A stretch of 64,000 bases of DNA, taken from the NCBI GenBank assembly GCA_021806645.1, contig JAJZQX010000002.1, forward strand, positions 248,001 to 312,000, in the 5' to 3' direction. The number at the start of each line of letters is the position of its first letter. Position 1 is the stretch's first letter. The notes below the pieces were generated by a model, which saw only the letters and a program-made list of their open reading frames with translations, was not told the DNA's origin and did not search any database. Made by a program: the position numbers and the translations under genes. Below are positions 33,362-42,501 of the stretch, piece by piece. This stretch comes from Myxococcales bacterium (GTDB lineage: Bacteria > Myxococcota > Myxococcia > Myxococcales > Anaeromyxobacteraceae).

Positions 33362-34959
33362 GGCGCCGCCTCGGCGGGTGGGGCCGAGGCGGGGCGGGTG
33401 CGGGTGGCGGCCCAGCCGCGCAGCCGCTCGATCTCCTCGCGCATGGTTACCGAGAGCGGCCTGGCCTCTGCGACCGCCCGCTCGAGGTGGCGCTGCTCCA
33501 GCTCGCGACCCTCGGCGAAGGCGTCGTGCAGCGCAGCCACCAGCAGCTGCTCCAGCTCGGAGCCGCTGAACCCGGAGGACTTCCGCGCCAGCCCGGCCAG
33601 GTCATAGCGGGCCGGGTCGCGCCGCCGGGCGGTGACGTGGATGCGCAGGATCTCCTGCCGCTCGGCGGCGGCCGGCAGGTCGATGAAGAAGATCTCGTCG
33701 AACCGTCCCTTGCGGAGCAGCTCGGGCGGCAACAGGTCGATCCGGTTGGCGGTGGCGACCACGAAGACCGGCGCGGTCTTCTCCTGGAGCCAGGTGAGCA
33801 TGGTGCCGAAGACCCGTGCGGTGACGCCGCCGTCCACCGAGCCCGACGAGCCGACGCCGGAGAGCCCCTTCTCGATCTCGTCGATCCAGAGCACCACCGG
33901 CGCCACGCTCTCGGCCACGTGGATGGCGCGGCGCAGGTTCTCCTCCGAGGAGCCGATCAGGCCGGAGAAGATCCGCCCCATGTCGAGCCGCAGCAGCGGC
34001 ATCCGCCAGGTGGCGGCGATGGCCTTGGCGGTGAGGCTCTTGCCGCACCCCTGCACGCCGAGCAGCAGCAGCCCCTTCGGCTCGGGCAGGCCGAAGCGGC
34101 GCGCCGCCTCGGAGAAGGCGTCGCCGCGCCGGGTGAGCCACCCCTTCAGGAGCTCCAGCCCGCCCACCCCGCCGAGCGAGAGGTCGGGGGCGAAGTACTC
34201 GAGCAGTCCGCTCTTGCGGATGACCTGCCGCTTCTCCTCCAGCACCAGCTTCACGTCCGCTCGCGAGAGCCGCCCGTCGCTGGCGATGGCCTTGGCGAAG
34301 GCGTTCTCCGCCTCCGAGAGCGTCAGGCCGAGGGCGGCGCGCACCAGCTGCTCGGCGTCCTCCACGGTCAGCTCGACCTTCGACTTGCCGTCCTGCCGGA
34401 CCACCGTGACGATCTCCCGGAGCAGCGCCAGGAGATCCCGCGTGGTGGGTAGTGGCACGTCGAGGACCGTGATCTCCTTCTCCAGCTCGGGGGGGATGGT
34501 GAGGGAGGGGGAGAGGATGAGCACGGTGGTGTAGGTAGACTTGAGGGCGTGGGCCAGGTCGCGCAGGGCGCGGACCACGGTGGGATCGCCCAGGAAGGCG
34601 TGAAAGTCCTCCAGCACCACCAGCGACGGCTCGGTCAGCTTCTCGATGGCCTGCAGCGCGGCCACCGGCTCGCGCACCTCCTCGTCGGGCGGCCGCGTGC
34701 GCGCCCCGCCGAGCCGGCGGAAGCCCCGGGTCACCGACCAGCCGAGGAGGGCCTTGCCGTGGCGGGCCGCCAGCTCGCCGAGGAGGGCCTCGAGCCGCTG
34801 CTCCTCGGAGGTGACCAGCCAGACCAGCGGGTAGCGGGCCCGCACCAGCGTGTCGAGCTCCTGGACGAAGTCGGGCGGCGCGGTGGCGGTGGTGGCGGCG
34901 GCGGGAGCCGGGGCGGGAGGCGCGGCGAGTGGCGTGGGTCCGGTCACGGGGCCGAGCAT
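33358..34959 (-). CDS. AAA+ ATPase, Ycf46-like
   Basis: The 533-residue protein has an N-terminal alpha/beta region with remnants of a first ATPase fold ([30 protein letters not shown]). A complete AAA+ module follows, with Walker [14 protein letters not shown], Walker [12 protein letters not shown], sensor 1 [20 protein letters not shown] and the arginine finger context GRFDEIFF. This is the pattern of Ycf46, a conserved protein of chloroplasts and cyanobacteria that is also found in myxobacteria; its function is poorly known. Pro/Ala-rich tails lie at both ends. Coupled translation with the zinc-ribbon membrane protein downstream suggests a membrane partner. Confidence 0.85.
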   Translation of the reverse strand: MLGPVTGPTPLAAPPAPAPAAATTATAPPDFVQELDTLVRARYPLVWLVTSEEQRLEALLGELAARHGKALLGWSVTRGFRRLGGARTRPPDEEVREPVAALQAIEKLTEPSLVVLEDFHAFLGDPTVVRALRDLAHALKSTYTTVLILSPSLTIPPELEKEITVLDVPLPTTRDLLALLREIVTVVRQDGKSKVELTVEDAEQLVRAALGLTLSEAENAFAKAIASDGRLSRADVKLVLEEKRQVIRKSGLLEYFAPDLSLGGVGGLELLKGWLTRRGDAFSEAARRFGLPEPKGLLLLGVQGCGKSLTAKAIAATWRMPLLRLDMGRIFSGLIGSSEENLRRAIHVAESVAPVVLWIDEIEKGLSGVGSSGSVDGGVTARVFGTMLTWLQEKTAPVFVVATANRIDLLPPELLRKGRFDEIFFIDLPAAAERQEILRIHVTARRRDPARYDLAGLARKSSGFSGSELEQLLVAALHDAFAEGRELEQRHLERAVAEARPLSVTMREEIERLRGWAATRTRPASAPPAEAAP

Positions 34960-34977
34960 AGCAGCGCCCGGGCGGAC

Positions 34978-35418
34978 TCAGGTCTCGCCCGGACGGGCCA
35001 TCCAGGCCAGCCGGCCACCGAGATCGACGGCGGCCACGGTCCCCGGAGGCACCTTGACGGGGCGGCCGGCGGCCAGGGCGATCGCCTCTCCCAGTTCTGG
35101 GTTGTGCCCGACGAGCGCGGCGCCGGCGCCCAGCTCCATCCCCAGCCGGAGGATCTCCCGGCCGGTCATGGCGCCGCTGGCCAGCTCCTCGTCCTCCTCG
35201 AGCGGCGCGCCGGTGATGGCGGCCAGCAGGTCGGCGGTCTGCCGGGCGCGCAGGAAGGGGCTGGTCTGGATGCGCTTCACCTGGAGCCGGCCGGCCAGGG
35301 AGGCCACCGTCTCGCGGAAGGCGTCGCGGCCTTCGGGTGTGAGCCCGCGGCTCGCGTCGCCGCCCGGTGCGGCACTCTCGGCCCGGGCGTGACGAATGAG
35401 GTAGAAGCTCCCCGCCAT
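34978..35418 (-). CDS. sixA: SixA-type phosphohistidine phosphatase
   Basis: The histidine phosphatase superfamily signature is at the N-terminus (FYLIRHARAES), with the catalytic His in RHA. TSPFLRARQTADLL and the second conserved His in LVGHNPELGE follow, as in SixA. SixA removes phosphate from histidine in signalling or phosphotransfer proteins. The 146-residue protein is a minimal single domain. It lies 9 bases after malQ and 18 bases before the AAA ATPase gene, in one probable operon. Its physiological target here is unknown. Confidence 0.88.
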   Translation of the reverse strand: MAGSFYLIRHARAESAAPGGDASRGLTPEGRDAFRETVASLAGRLQVKRIQTSPFLRARQTADLLAAITGAPLEEDEELASGAMTGREILRLGMELGAGAALVGHNPELGEAIALAAGRPVKVPPGTVAAVDLGGRLAWMARPGET

Positions 35419-35427
35419 GGTCGCACC

Positions 35428-36990
35428 TCAGCGCAGCGCCATCCGCCCGTGGCGCTCGGCGAGGGCCCGCAGCCGGCGACGCGAGTCGAGGTCGGCGACG
35501 AGCCGCGTGAGCGTGGAGGAGATCCGGTAGGTCCAGTTCTGCTCGGTCACCGTGCCGGGCACGTTGACCCGCTCCCGGTGTCCGAAGAGGTCCTGGAACG
35601 GCAGGAGCAGGAGGTCCGACCCGGAGGCGTAGAGCAGCTCCAGCAGCGCGTCGCGGACCGAGTCGTCGAAGCGGGCCGGGGCTCGATCGCGGATCGCGTC
35701 CAGTCCGGGGAGGGCCAGCAGGGCGCGCCGGTCGACGTCACCGAGCGAGTCGTACCAGTCGGCCAGCGAGTCGGTGTCGTGGGTGCCGGTGGTGGCCACC
35801 GAGACCTCGGGCCAGGTGGCCGGATCGCGGAAGGGCTGGCCCGGCAGCTTCCAGTCGCGCTCCCAGCGCTGCACCCGGTAGCCGGGGATGGCGAGCCGGT
35901 CGAGCGAGAGCCGGATGAAGTCGGGGACCACGCCCAGGTCCTCGGCGACGACCCGTGCCCGCCTGGAGAAGATGGCCATCATCCGCTCGCCGTTGGCGAC
36001 CTGCGCCGGCTCGTCGGCGGGGACGAAGGCGGGCGGCGAGCCGTCGTTGGGGAAGTAGTAGGTGCGGTAGAGGCCGACCACGTGATCGACGCGGTAGATG
36101 CCGTAGAGGTCGGCCATCCGCTCGGCGCGCGCCGTCATCCAGACCTGGCCGCCCGCCTCCATCTCGGCCCACCGGTAGACCGGCAGCCCCCAGTCCTGGC
36201 CGGTGGCGCTGAAGGCGTCGGGCGGCACGCCGACGCGGGCGTCGAGCCGGAAGTCCTGGCGCCGCGCCCAGACGTCGGCCGAGTCGGTGGCCACCATGAA
36301 CGGGATGTCGCCGGCCAGCTCGACGCCGACCGCGTTGGCGCCGCGCCGGGCGGCGTGCCACTGGCGATCGCAGAGCCACTGCAGCCAGGTGCGGAAGAGC
36401 AACCGCTCGCTGAGCTGGGACCGCGCGTCGGCCAGGGCTCCCGGCTCGCGGTCGCGCAGCGGCAACGGCCACTCGATCCAGCTCCTGCCCCCCATGGCCT
36501 CGTCGTGGATCGAGACGAAGAGGGCGTAGTCGTCGATCCAGGCCGACTGCTCGCGGGCGAACCGCTCCAGCTCGCGGGCGCGCTGGGTCTTGAGCTGCCA
36601 CTGCTGCTGCACGAAGGCCTGGAAGGCCAGCTCCAGCGCCCGGGTCTTCAAGCCCCGCACCTCGTTCCAGCGCACCGTGGGCGAGCCCCGCACCTCGCCG
36701 AGCAGCTTCCGGTCGGCCGGGGAGAGGGCGTCGTGACCGCCGGCGGCGGCGAAGTCCACCAGCGAGTCGACGGCGAGGTAGACCGGGTCGATGGCGAAGG
36801 CGGAGAGGGCGGCGTAGGGGGAGTTCTGGCCGCGGGCGGCCTCGGCCACCGGCAACACCTGCACCACCCGGATGCCGGCGCCCGAGGCCCAGCGGGCGAA
36901 CGGCAGCAGGTCGGAGATCTCGCCGACGCCCCAGTCGGTCGCGGAGCGAAGGGAGAAGAGCGGGATGAGGACGCCGGCGGTGCGTGGCAT
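35428..36990 (-). CDS. malQ: 4-alpha-glucanotransferase (amylomaltase)
   Basis: MalQ transfers glucan chains and acts in maltodextrin and glycogen metabolism. The start at 36990 gives MPRTAGVLIPLFSLRSATDWGVGEISDL, the standard family N-terminus; longer in-frame starts add only low-complexity sequence. Family blocks include VLPVAEAARGQNSPYAALSAFA-type, YGIYRVDHVVGLYRTY with the catalytic Asp nucleophile region, VVAEDLGVVPDFIRLSL with the Glu, and TTGTHDTDSLADW. Total length is 520 residues, normal for the bacterial GH77 short form. It heads a minus-strand operon with sixA and the AAA ATPase and is divergent to the GluQRS gene. Confidence 0.93.
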   Translation of the reverse strand: MPRTAGVLIPLFSLRSATDWGVGEISDLLPFARWASGAGIRVVQVLPVAEAARGQNSPYAALSAFAIDPVYLAVDSLVDFAAAGGHDALSPADRKLLGEVRGSPTVRWNEVRGLKTRALELAFQAFVQQQWQLKTQRARELERFAREQSAWIDDYALFVSIHDEAMGGRSWIEWPLPLRDREPGALADARSQLSERLLFRTWLQWLCDRQWHAARRGANAVGVELAGDIPFMVATDSADVWARRQDFRLDARVGVPPDAFSATGQDWGLPVYRWAEMEAGGQVWMTARAERMADLYGIYRVDHVVGLYRTYYFPNDGSPPAFVPADEPAQVANGERMMAIFSRRARVVAEDLGVVPDFIRLSLDRLAIPGYRVQRWERDWKLPGQPFRDPATWPEVSVATTGTHDTDSLADWYDSLGDVDRRALLALPGLDAIRDRAPARFDDSVRDALLELLYASGSDLLLLPFQDLFGHRERVNVPGTVTEQNWTYRISSTLTRLVADLDSRRRLRALAERHGRMALR

Positions 36991-37081
36991 GGTGGTGAGG
37001 TCGTCGGACGCTTGAGCGCCCTGGCCCCGTGGGATATCAGTCGCACGGCGCCGACGCCACTCCTGGCCGGGTCCAGACCCC

Positions 37082-38047
37082 ATGATCTACCGCGGCCGCT
37101 TCGCCCCCAGCCCCACCGGCCCGCTCCACCTCGGGAACGCTCGCACCGCGTTGCTGGCCTGGCTGGCGGCCCGGGCCGCGCGGGGCACGCTGGTGATACG
37201 GGTCGAGGACCTGGACCGGCCGCGCGTGCGCCCCGGCGTCGAGGCGCGCCTCCTCGACGAGCTGCGCTGGCTCGGCCTGGGCTGGGACGAGGGGCCCGAC
37301 CTGGGCGGGCCATGCGGTCCCTACCGGCAATCGGAGCTGGGATGGCGCCACCAGGCGGCGGTGCGGCGGCTGCGCGACGCCGGACTCGCCTATCCGTGCT
37401 TCTGCTCACGCGCCGAGATCGCCCAGGCGGCCCAGGCCCCTCACGGACCGGCCGACGACGGACCGCGCTACCCGGGCACCTGCCGCGACCTCGCGCCGGC
37501 GGAGGTGGCGCGCCGCGCGGCGGAGCGCACGCCGGCCTGGCGCTTCCGGGTGGAGCCGGGCCAGGTGGCCTTCGAGGACGCGGTCCACGGGACGTGCCGC
37601 TTCGACGTGGCGGCCACCACCGGCGACTTCGTGGTGATGCGGGCCGATGGCGTCGCCGCCTACCAGCTGGCGGTGGTGGTGGACGACGCCGCCATGGGGA
37701 TCACCGAGGTGGTGCGCGGCGACGATCTGCTCCCCTCGACGGCGCGGCAGCTGCTGCTCCACGGCGCGCTCGGGCTGCCGGCGCCGCGCCACGCCCACGT
37801 GCCGCTGGTGGTGGGGGAGGACGGAGCGCGGCTGGCCAAGCGCCACGGGGCGCGGTCGCTCGGCGAGCTGCGCGAGGCGGGGGTGGCCCCCGAGGCGGTG
37901 ATCGGGCTGCTGGCCGCGCTCTGCGGGCTGGCGCCCGGCGGGGCTCGCTGCACCGCGAGTGAACTGGTGGTCGGCTTCGCGTGGGAGCGGCTCCCCAGGG
38001 AGCCGGCGCGGCTCCCGGCCGGGGCGCTGGCGGCGCCGGCGCGCTAG
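37082..38047 (+). CDS. gluQ: Glutamyl-Q tRNA(Asp) synthetase
   Basis: GluQRS attaches glutamate to queuosine in the anticodon of tRNA-Asp. The 321-residue protein is the catalytic half of glutamyl-tRNA synthetase without an anticodon-binding domain. The HIGH-like motif is [19 protein letters not shown]. The zinc site has the family pattern CFC...YPGTC (Cys, Cys, Tyr, Cys). The second motif is degenerate ([10 protein letters not shown] in place of KMSK), as in this subfamily. A role in queuosine biology fits with queF at 47878-48243 elsewhere in the window. Confidence 0.9.
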   Translation: MIYRGRFAPSPTGPLHLGNARTALLAWLAARAARGTLVIRVEDLDRPRVRPGVEARLLDELRWLGLGWDEGPDLGGPCGPYRQSELGWRHQAAVRRLRDAGLAYPCFCSRAEIAQAAQAPHGPADDGPRYPGTCRDLAPAEVARRAAERTPAWRFRVEPGQVAFEDAVHGTCRFDVAATTGDFVVMRADGVAAYQLAVVVDDAAMGITEVVRGDDLLPSTARQLLLHGALGLPAPRHAHVPLVVGEDGARLAKRHGARSLGELREAGVAPEAVIGLLAALCGLAPGGARCTASELVVGFAWERLPREPARLPAGALAAPAR

Positions 38048-38056
38048 GATTCCTTC

Positions 38057-38143
38057 ATGCTCGCCTCCTGCCCGCTGCCGCTGCCGCAGAACGTGCTGCC
38101 GATCCGGATCGAGGCGGGGGAGAAGAAGTGGGGGAGTCATTGA
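38057..38143 (+). CDS. Possible 28-codon open frame between gluQ and yjbQ
   Basis: ATG 38057 begins 10 bases after the gluQ stop and reads [22 protein letters not shown] before a TGA at 38141. The peptide has no membrane segment and I recognise no homologue. It could be a small translated peptide, a remnant of a longer gene, or chance. The short, unusually uninterrupted spacing between two real genes is the only support. Confidence 0.2.
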   Translation: MLASCPLPLPQNVLPIRIEAGEKKWGSH

Positions 38144-38177
38144 GCCGACGCCGGCCGCGCCAGCCGTGGGAGTCGCC

Positions 38178-38600
38178 ATGAGGTCGTTTCGCTGGACCCT
38201 AAACATGAACACCCCGGAGCGGGTCGGCTTCGTGAACATCACCTCGAAGGTGGAGGCGGTGCTGCGCCAGAGCGGGATCCGCGACGGGCTCTGCCTGGTG
38301 AACGCCATGCACATCACCGCATCGGTGTTCGTCAACGACGACGAACCCGGACTCCACCGTGACTTCGCGGCCTGGCTCGAGCGGCTGGCTCCAGTCGACG
38401 CCAGGCCGGCGTCCTACCAGCACAACGCCACCGGCGAGGACAACGGCGACGCCCACCTGAAGCGCCAGGTCATGGGGCGCGAGGTGGTGGTGGCGGTGAC
38501 CGACGGGGAGCTCGACTTCGGTCCCTGGGAGCAGATCTTCTACGGTGAGTTCGACGGCCAGCGCACCAAGCGGGTGCTGGTGAAGATCATCGGGGAATAG
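38178..38600 (+). CDS. yjbQ: YjbQ/UPF0047-family protein
   Basis: The 140-residue protein shows the compact YjbQ fold. [25 protein letters not shown] is followed by [26 protein letters not shown], then [20 protein letters not shown] and the C-terminal [20 protein letters not shown]. Members have been reported to have weak thiamine phosphate synthase activity; the true function is unsettled. The conserved His residues in HITAS, YQHN and DAHLK match the putative active site. ATG 38178 is used. The gene follows gluQ on the same strand. Confidence 0.9.
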   Translation: MRSFRWTLNMNTPERVGFVNITSKVEAVLRQSGIRDGLCLVNAMHITASVFVNDDEPGLHRDFAAWLERLAPVDARPASYQHNATGEDNGDAHLKRQVMGREVVVAVTDGELDFGPWEQIFYGEFDGQRTKRVLVKIIGE

Positions 38601-38614
38601 GGAGGCCGACGGGC

Positions 38615-39586
38615 CTACCTCGCCTGCGTGAGCTGCCCCCGGAGCACGGCGTAGACGTCCAGCGCCAGCTTCCGCTCGCCGCGTGACAGGCTGTCGGTCT
38701 CCCGGCAGCCGGTCTCGTCGCACCGCTCGCGGTCGAGCTCCAGCGCCACCTGGCCATCGACCCGCGCCCGGAAGCGGAGCCGCCGCCCCCGCTCGATCGA
38801 GGTCCACTCCGTCCGCAGCGAGAGCGCGGCGTCGTCGTCGAGCCGCTCCTTGTCGAGCGGGAAACCCCCGCCCACGATCACCTGCTTCACCAGCTCGTAG
38901 ACCGCCCGGTGGCGCGTCCCCTTGTAGCCGAGCGGCACGAGGTCGAGTTCGCCCTCCGTCAGGCTGGGGCCCGGCAGCGAGGGGTCGTCGGGCAGCCGCA
39001 CCTGCGGCGCGGCGTCCGATGCGCCGCCCCACCCCGGCGCCGTCCCGCCCGGCGCGGTGCCTGACGTTGTGACTGGCGCCGTCCCGCCTGGTCCGGCACC
39101 CGGCGCCCCCGCCATCCCCACCCCGGCGCCGCCGGCCGGCGCCGCGTAGAGCTCCCCGGTCGCCGAGCGGACCGCCCCCACCAGCGCCTCGGCGCTGCCC
39201 ACCGCCCGGGTCACCGAGGCCAGGTTGCGCGCCTGCTTCACGTCGAGCCGGCGCAGCTCCAGCACCCAGGTATCGCCCAGCCGGCCCAGCCGCCCGGCCA
39301 CGATCTCGTCCACGCCCAGCACGCCGCCCAGGTCGGCGAGGCAGGCCGCGTCGGCGCCGCAGCCGAGCACCAGCCGGTCCTTCTGGTGCGTGAGCAGCGA
39401 GCGCACGTCCTCCGACGAGATGACCTGCGCGTCGGGCCGGGCCCGCCGCACCTCGGTCGGCACCAGCACGGTGGCCGACGCCGCCATCCCCTCGGGGAGG
39501 CCGGCGCCATCGAGCGCCAGCGTGGCGATCTTGAGCGGCGGCGCGGGCGGCGCGGCCAGCGCCGCGGCGAGCAGGAGGGAGAGCAT
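38615..39586 (-). CDS. Exported protein, probable partner of the CsgG-like protein
   Basis: The 323-residue precursor has a short signal peptide (MLSLLLAAALAAPPAPP). The first 140 mature residues alternate strands and helices in a way that resembles the TolB/CsgG nucleotide-free fold (VLVPTEVRRARPDAQVISSEDVRSLL, GVDEIVAGRLGRLGDTWVLELRRLD). They contain a two-Cys loop (GCGADAACL) seen in several myxobacterial secreted proteins. A Gly/Pro/Ala-rich linker leads to a C-terminal domain with another Cys pair (RCDETGCRETD). It follows the CsgG-like gene by 3 bases. I cannot assign a specific role; an envelope function is inferred from the signal and neighbour. Confidence 0.6.
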   Translation of the reverse strand: MLSLLLAAALAAPPAPPLKIATLALDGAGLPEGMAASATVLVPTEVRRARPDAQVISSEDVRSLLTHQKDRLVLGCGADAACLADLGGVLGVDEIVAGRLGRLGDTWVLELRRLDVKQARNLASVTRAVGSAEALVGAVRSATGELYAAPAGGAGVGMAGAPGAGPGGTAPVTTSGTAPGGTAPGWGGASDAAPQVRLPDDPSLPGPSLTEGELDLVPLGYKGTRHRAVYELVKQVIVGGGFPLDKERLDDDAALSLRTEWTSIERGRRLRFRARVDGQVALELDRERCDETGCRETDSLSRGERKLALDVYAVLRGQLTQAR

Positions 39587-39589
39587 GGG

Positions 39590-40330
39590 CTACTCGTCCT
39601 CGTCCTCGTCTTCGCTGGCGGCCACCGTCTTCTTGACGATCCTGGCGGCCATCTTGGCCACCAGCGGCTCGAAGACCTTGTTGGCCAGCTCGTCGTCGTA
39701 CTGGACGCCGCCGCCGCCGCCGGCCACCTTGGCCGAGGTGTTGCCGGTCTCGTTCTCGTCCTTGAAGACGACGAGGATCTCGCCGGTCTCCACCTCTACG
39801 AGCCGGGCGTCGAGCCGGCCGGAGAAGTTGACGCTCTTGACGCCGACGCTGCCGGCCACCGAGCCGGCCAGCCCGCTGCCGGTCACCTTGCCGACCAGCG
39901 CCCCCACGCCCCAGCCGGAGCTGGCCTCGCTCACCTTGCAGGCGAAGCGGGTGATCTTGCCGGTGAGGACGTACTTGGCCCCCAGCAGCTTGCCCGCCTT
40001 CTGGATCGAGGACGGGTCGACCTCGTCCGACTTCTGGAAGTCCAGCTCGGAGCGGATCGCCTGCAGCCTGGCCCGCTCCACCAGCCGGAGCCTGCCATGG
40101 GCTCTCTCCATGATCTCGGTGGTGAAGAGCTCGCGCAGGGCGTCCGACATGGCCGAGGCGCTGTTGCCCCATCCGGAGCAGTGGGAGTAGGCGCCGTGCG
40201 CGGCGGGGAAGTCGAGGATGGCCAGGCGCGGCTTCTTGGCCTTGGACGCCTTGGTCGGCGCCGCCGTGGCGAGGCCCGGCACGAGGACGAGGAGCAGGAC
40301 GGCGCGGGGCAGCAGTCTCGAGATCGACAT
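39590..40330 (-). CDS. CsgG-like outer-membrane/periplasmic protein
   Basis: The 246-residue precursor has a signal peptide ending near LATAAP. The mature part matches the CsgG/HfaB-type pattern: RLAILDF at the start, SDALRELFTTEIMERAHGRLRLVERARLQAI, then KLLGAKYVLTGKITRF and SGRLDARLVEVETGEILVVF. No lipobox is evident, unlike curli CsgG, so it may be soluble or associate with partners. CsgG forms the secretion channel for curli subunits, but isolated relatives of unknown role are common. The C-terminus is acidic (ASEDEDEDE). It heads a two-gene operon. Confidence 0.75.
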   Translation of the reverse strand: MSISRLLPRAVLLLVLVPGLATAAPTKASKAKKPRLAILDFPAAHGAYSHCSGWGNSASAMSDALRELFTTEIMERAHGRLRLVERARLQAIRSELDFQKSDEVDPSSIQKAGKLLGAKYVLTGKITRFACKVSEASSGWGVGALVGKVTGSGLAGSVAGSVGVKSVNFSGRLDARLVEVETGEILVVFKDENETGNTSAKVAGGGGGVQYDDELANKVFEPLVAKMAARIVKKTVAASEDEDEDE

Positions 40331-40512
40331 GGAACCTCCGGGAGCGGTGCGGCGGTGATGCCTGCCAAGGGGGATCGAGCGCGCACTCTAGCTCACACCG
40401 ATCTCCGGCAACCATCCCCGGAGTCGCGGACACGGCCTGGTGCGGGCAGGTGCCGCCCGGCCGGCCCGCCCATGCCGCGACGCGTTGCCCCGGCCGGGTC
40501 CAGGCCCGCCGG

Positions 40513-41763
40513 CTACGACCGCTCGCCCACCACGCCGGCGGCGCGCAGCGCCCCCACCTCGCCCTCGGAGTAGCCGGCCTCGCGCAGCACCGCGTCGGTG
40601 TCGGCGCCGAGCCGTGGCGCGGGCCGCAGCGGGGCCCGGACCCCGGCCAGCCGCACCGGGGTCGCCAGCGACGGCATCGCCTTGCCTTCCCACGGCGTCT
40701 CCACCGTGAGGAATAGGCCGCGCGCCCGCAGCTGCGGGTCGGCCCGGGGCTCGTCGCCGGTGAGCACCGGCGCCAGGCAGCAGTCGTGCTCGTGGCCGAG
40801 CCTGGTCCACTCGTCGCGCGTCCGGGTGGCGAATAGGGCGACCAGCTCCTCGACCGGCCCGCGCCCGTCGCCGTCGAGCTGGCGCTCGGCCAGCTCGGGG
40901 ACTCCGGCGGCGGCGCAGAAGCGGGCGAAGAACCGGGGCTCGAGCGCGCCCAGCGCCACGTGGCGGCCGTCCGAGGTCCGGTAGACCCGGTAGAACGCGG
41001 CGCCGCCGTTGAGCAGCTCCCGCTCGCGCGCCAGCGGCGAGCCGCGGGCGTCGGCCATCGCCTGCGGCATGGCCAGCATGGCCGCGGCGCCGTCGGCCAT
41101 GGCGATGTCGACGTGCGCTCCGCGCCCGGTCACGCCCCGGCGCAGCAGCGCCGCCAGGATGCCGGCCACCGCGGGCCAGGCGCCGCCGCAGAGGTCGGCC
41201 ACCTGCACGCCGAGCGGGAGGGGCCGCTCCGCCGGGCCGTTCACGCCCAGCACCCCGGCGATGGCGCAGTAGTCGAGGTCATGGCCGGCCACCTCGCGGT
41301 AGGGACCGTCCTGGCCGTAGCCGCTGATGGAGCAGAGGACCAGCCGCGGGTTGGCCTGGCGCAGCGCCTCCCAGCCGACGCCGAGCCGATCGAGCACGCC
41401 GGGGCGGAACGACTCCAGCACCACGTCGGCGCCGGCGGCCAGCCGCTTCATCACCTCGGGGCCGCGCGGCGCCTTCAGGTCGAGCGCGAGGCTCCGCTTG
41501 TTCCGGTTGAGGGCGTGGAAGGCCCCCGACTGCTGGCCGGCCAGCGGCGGCATCCAGCGCAGGTAGTCGCCGCCGCCCCGGTCCTCCACCTTGACGACGT
41601 CGGCGCCCAGGTCGGCCAGCACCAGCGAGGCGTAGGGGCCCGGGAGGAGCCGGGAGAGGTCGAGCACCCGCACGCCGGCCAGCGGCGGCGTGCCGTCCTC
41701 GCCGGCCCCGCCGCCTGGCACCGCCGCGCCGGTCGCCGGCCCCGCCACGCTCACGCCCCCCAT
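40513..41763 (-). CDS. CaiB/BaiF-type CoA transferase (class III)
   Basis: Class III CoA transferases move CoA between carboxylic acids; related members are alpha-methylacyl-CoA racemases and formyl-CoA transferases. The 416-residue protein shows the family blocks VRVLDLSRLLPGPYASLVLADLGADVVKVE and NRNKRSLALDLK. ADVVLESFRPGVLDRLGVGW, ISGYGQDGPYREVAGHDLDYCAIAG and the catalytic Asp region GAHVDIAMADGAAAM also fit. The start ATG 41763 overlaps the upstream gene by 13 bases; the first 24 residues are a Gly-rich extension, so GTG within it is an alternative start. The substrate cannot be told from sequence. Confidence 0.88.
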   Translation of the reverse strand: MGGVSVAGPATGAAVPGGGAGEDGTPPLAGVRVLDLSRLLPGPYASLVLADLGADVVKVEDRGGGDYLRWMPPLAGQQSGAFHALNRNKRSLALDLKAPRGPEVMKRLAAGADVVLESFRPGVLDRLGVGWEALRQANPRLVLCSISGYGQDGPYREVAGHDLDYCAIAGVLGVNGPAERPLPLGVQVADLCGGAWPAVAGILAALLRRGVTGRGAHVDIAMADGAAAMLAMPQAMADARGSPLARERELLNGGAAFYRVYRTSDGRHVALGALEPRFFARFCAAAGVPELAERQLDGDGRGPVEELVALFATRTRDEWTRLGHEHDCCLAPVLTGDEPRADPQLRARGLFLTVETPWEGKAMPSLATPVRLAGVRAPLRPAPRLGADTDAVLREAGYSEGEVGALRAAGVVGERS

Positions 41764-42362
41764 CTCGGCAGCCGGTCCACGAACTCCACGCGGGTCACGC
41801 CCACCTGCAGCAGCAGCGCGGTGAGCGCCTGCTCGGCGGCGGCGCGCGCCTTCCCCTGCAGCCGGCGATCGGCCTGGACCTCGCGCTCGAAGGCCACCTT
41901 GGCCAGCTCCAGCAGCTTGGCGGTCTCGGTCGAGTCGAGGTTGGAGCCGATCACCTCGGTCTCGCCGGGGCGCAGCTCGACGAGGGTGACGAGCGGCGGC
42001 AGCACCAGCGCCACCTCGCGACCGTGGACCTCCACCTGCTCCGGCCCGAGCCGGGTGACGTCGAGCCCGATGTGCGCGACGGCGAAGACGATCGCCTTCC
42101 CGCGCGGCCGGGCCAGCGTGTGGCGGACCCAGCCGGCCAGGTCGCCCCAGACCGAGTCGGCCGGCTCGGGCTCGGGCGCGAAGGTGACCTTCTTGTAGAG
42201 CCGCACCTCCAGCGTCTCCAGCCGGGCCACCTGCCGGAGCTTCTCGACCACCGCGGGCGGGTCGGGCGGAGGCGGCGGGTGCGGCGAGAGCAGTCGCCAG
42301 GCCAGGAACAGCCCGAGGCCGAGACCGAAACCGACCACGACGAGCGAGAGCAGGCGGCGCAT
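41751..42362 (-). CDS. DUF4230-like membrane-anchored protein
   Basis: The 203-residue protein has one N-terminal membrane span (LLSLVVVGFGLGLGLFLAW), then a Pro-rich linker. A domain follows that starts VVEKLRQVARLETLEVRLYK and continues AHIGLDVTRLGPEQVEVHGREVALVLPPLV. The strand-rich remainder and the VVEKLRxVxxLET block are typical of DUF4230, whose function is unknown. The bulk of the protein should lie outside the cytoplasm. Its 3' end overlaps the CoA transferase gene by 13 bases, so translation of the two is probably coupled, although no functional link is obvious. Confidence 0.7.
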   Translation of the reverse strand: MRRLLSLVVVGFGLGLGLFLAWRLLSPHPPPPPDPPAVVEKLRQVARLETLEVRLYKKVTFAPEPEPADSVWGDLAGWVRHTLARPRGKAIVFAVAHIGLDVTRLGPEQVEVHGREVALVLPPLVTLVELRPGETEVIGSNLDSTETAKLLELAKVAFEREVQADRRLQGKARAAAEQALTALLLQVGVTRVEFVDRLPRWGA

Positions 42363-42501
42363 GGTGAGACTCTACGCCGTCACCGCCCGTGGATGAAGCT
42401 GCCGGCCTGGCGTGGCGACCTCCTTCGCCGGGTGGCTGGCGAGCCGGGCGCTCCACCACTGGCGGCAGCTGGCCGGCCGACCGGGCCTCGCCGGCGGCAG
42501 C

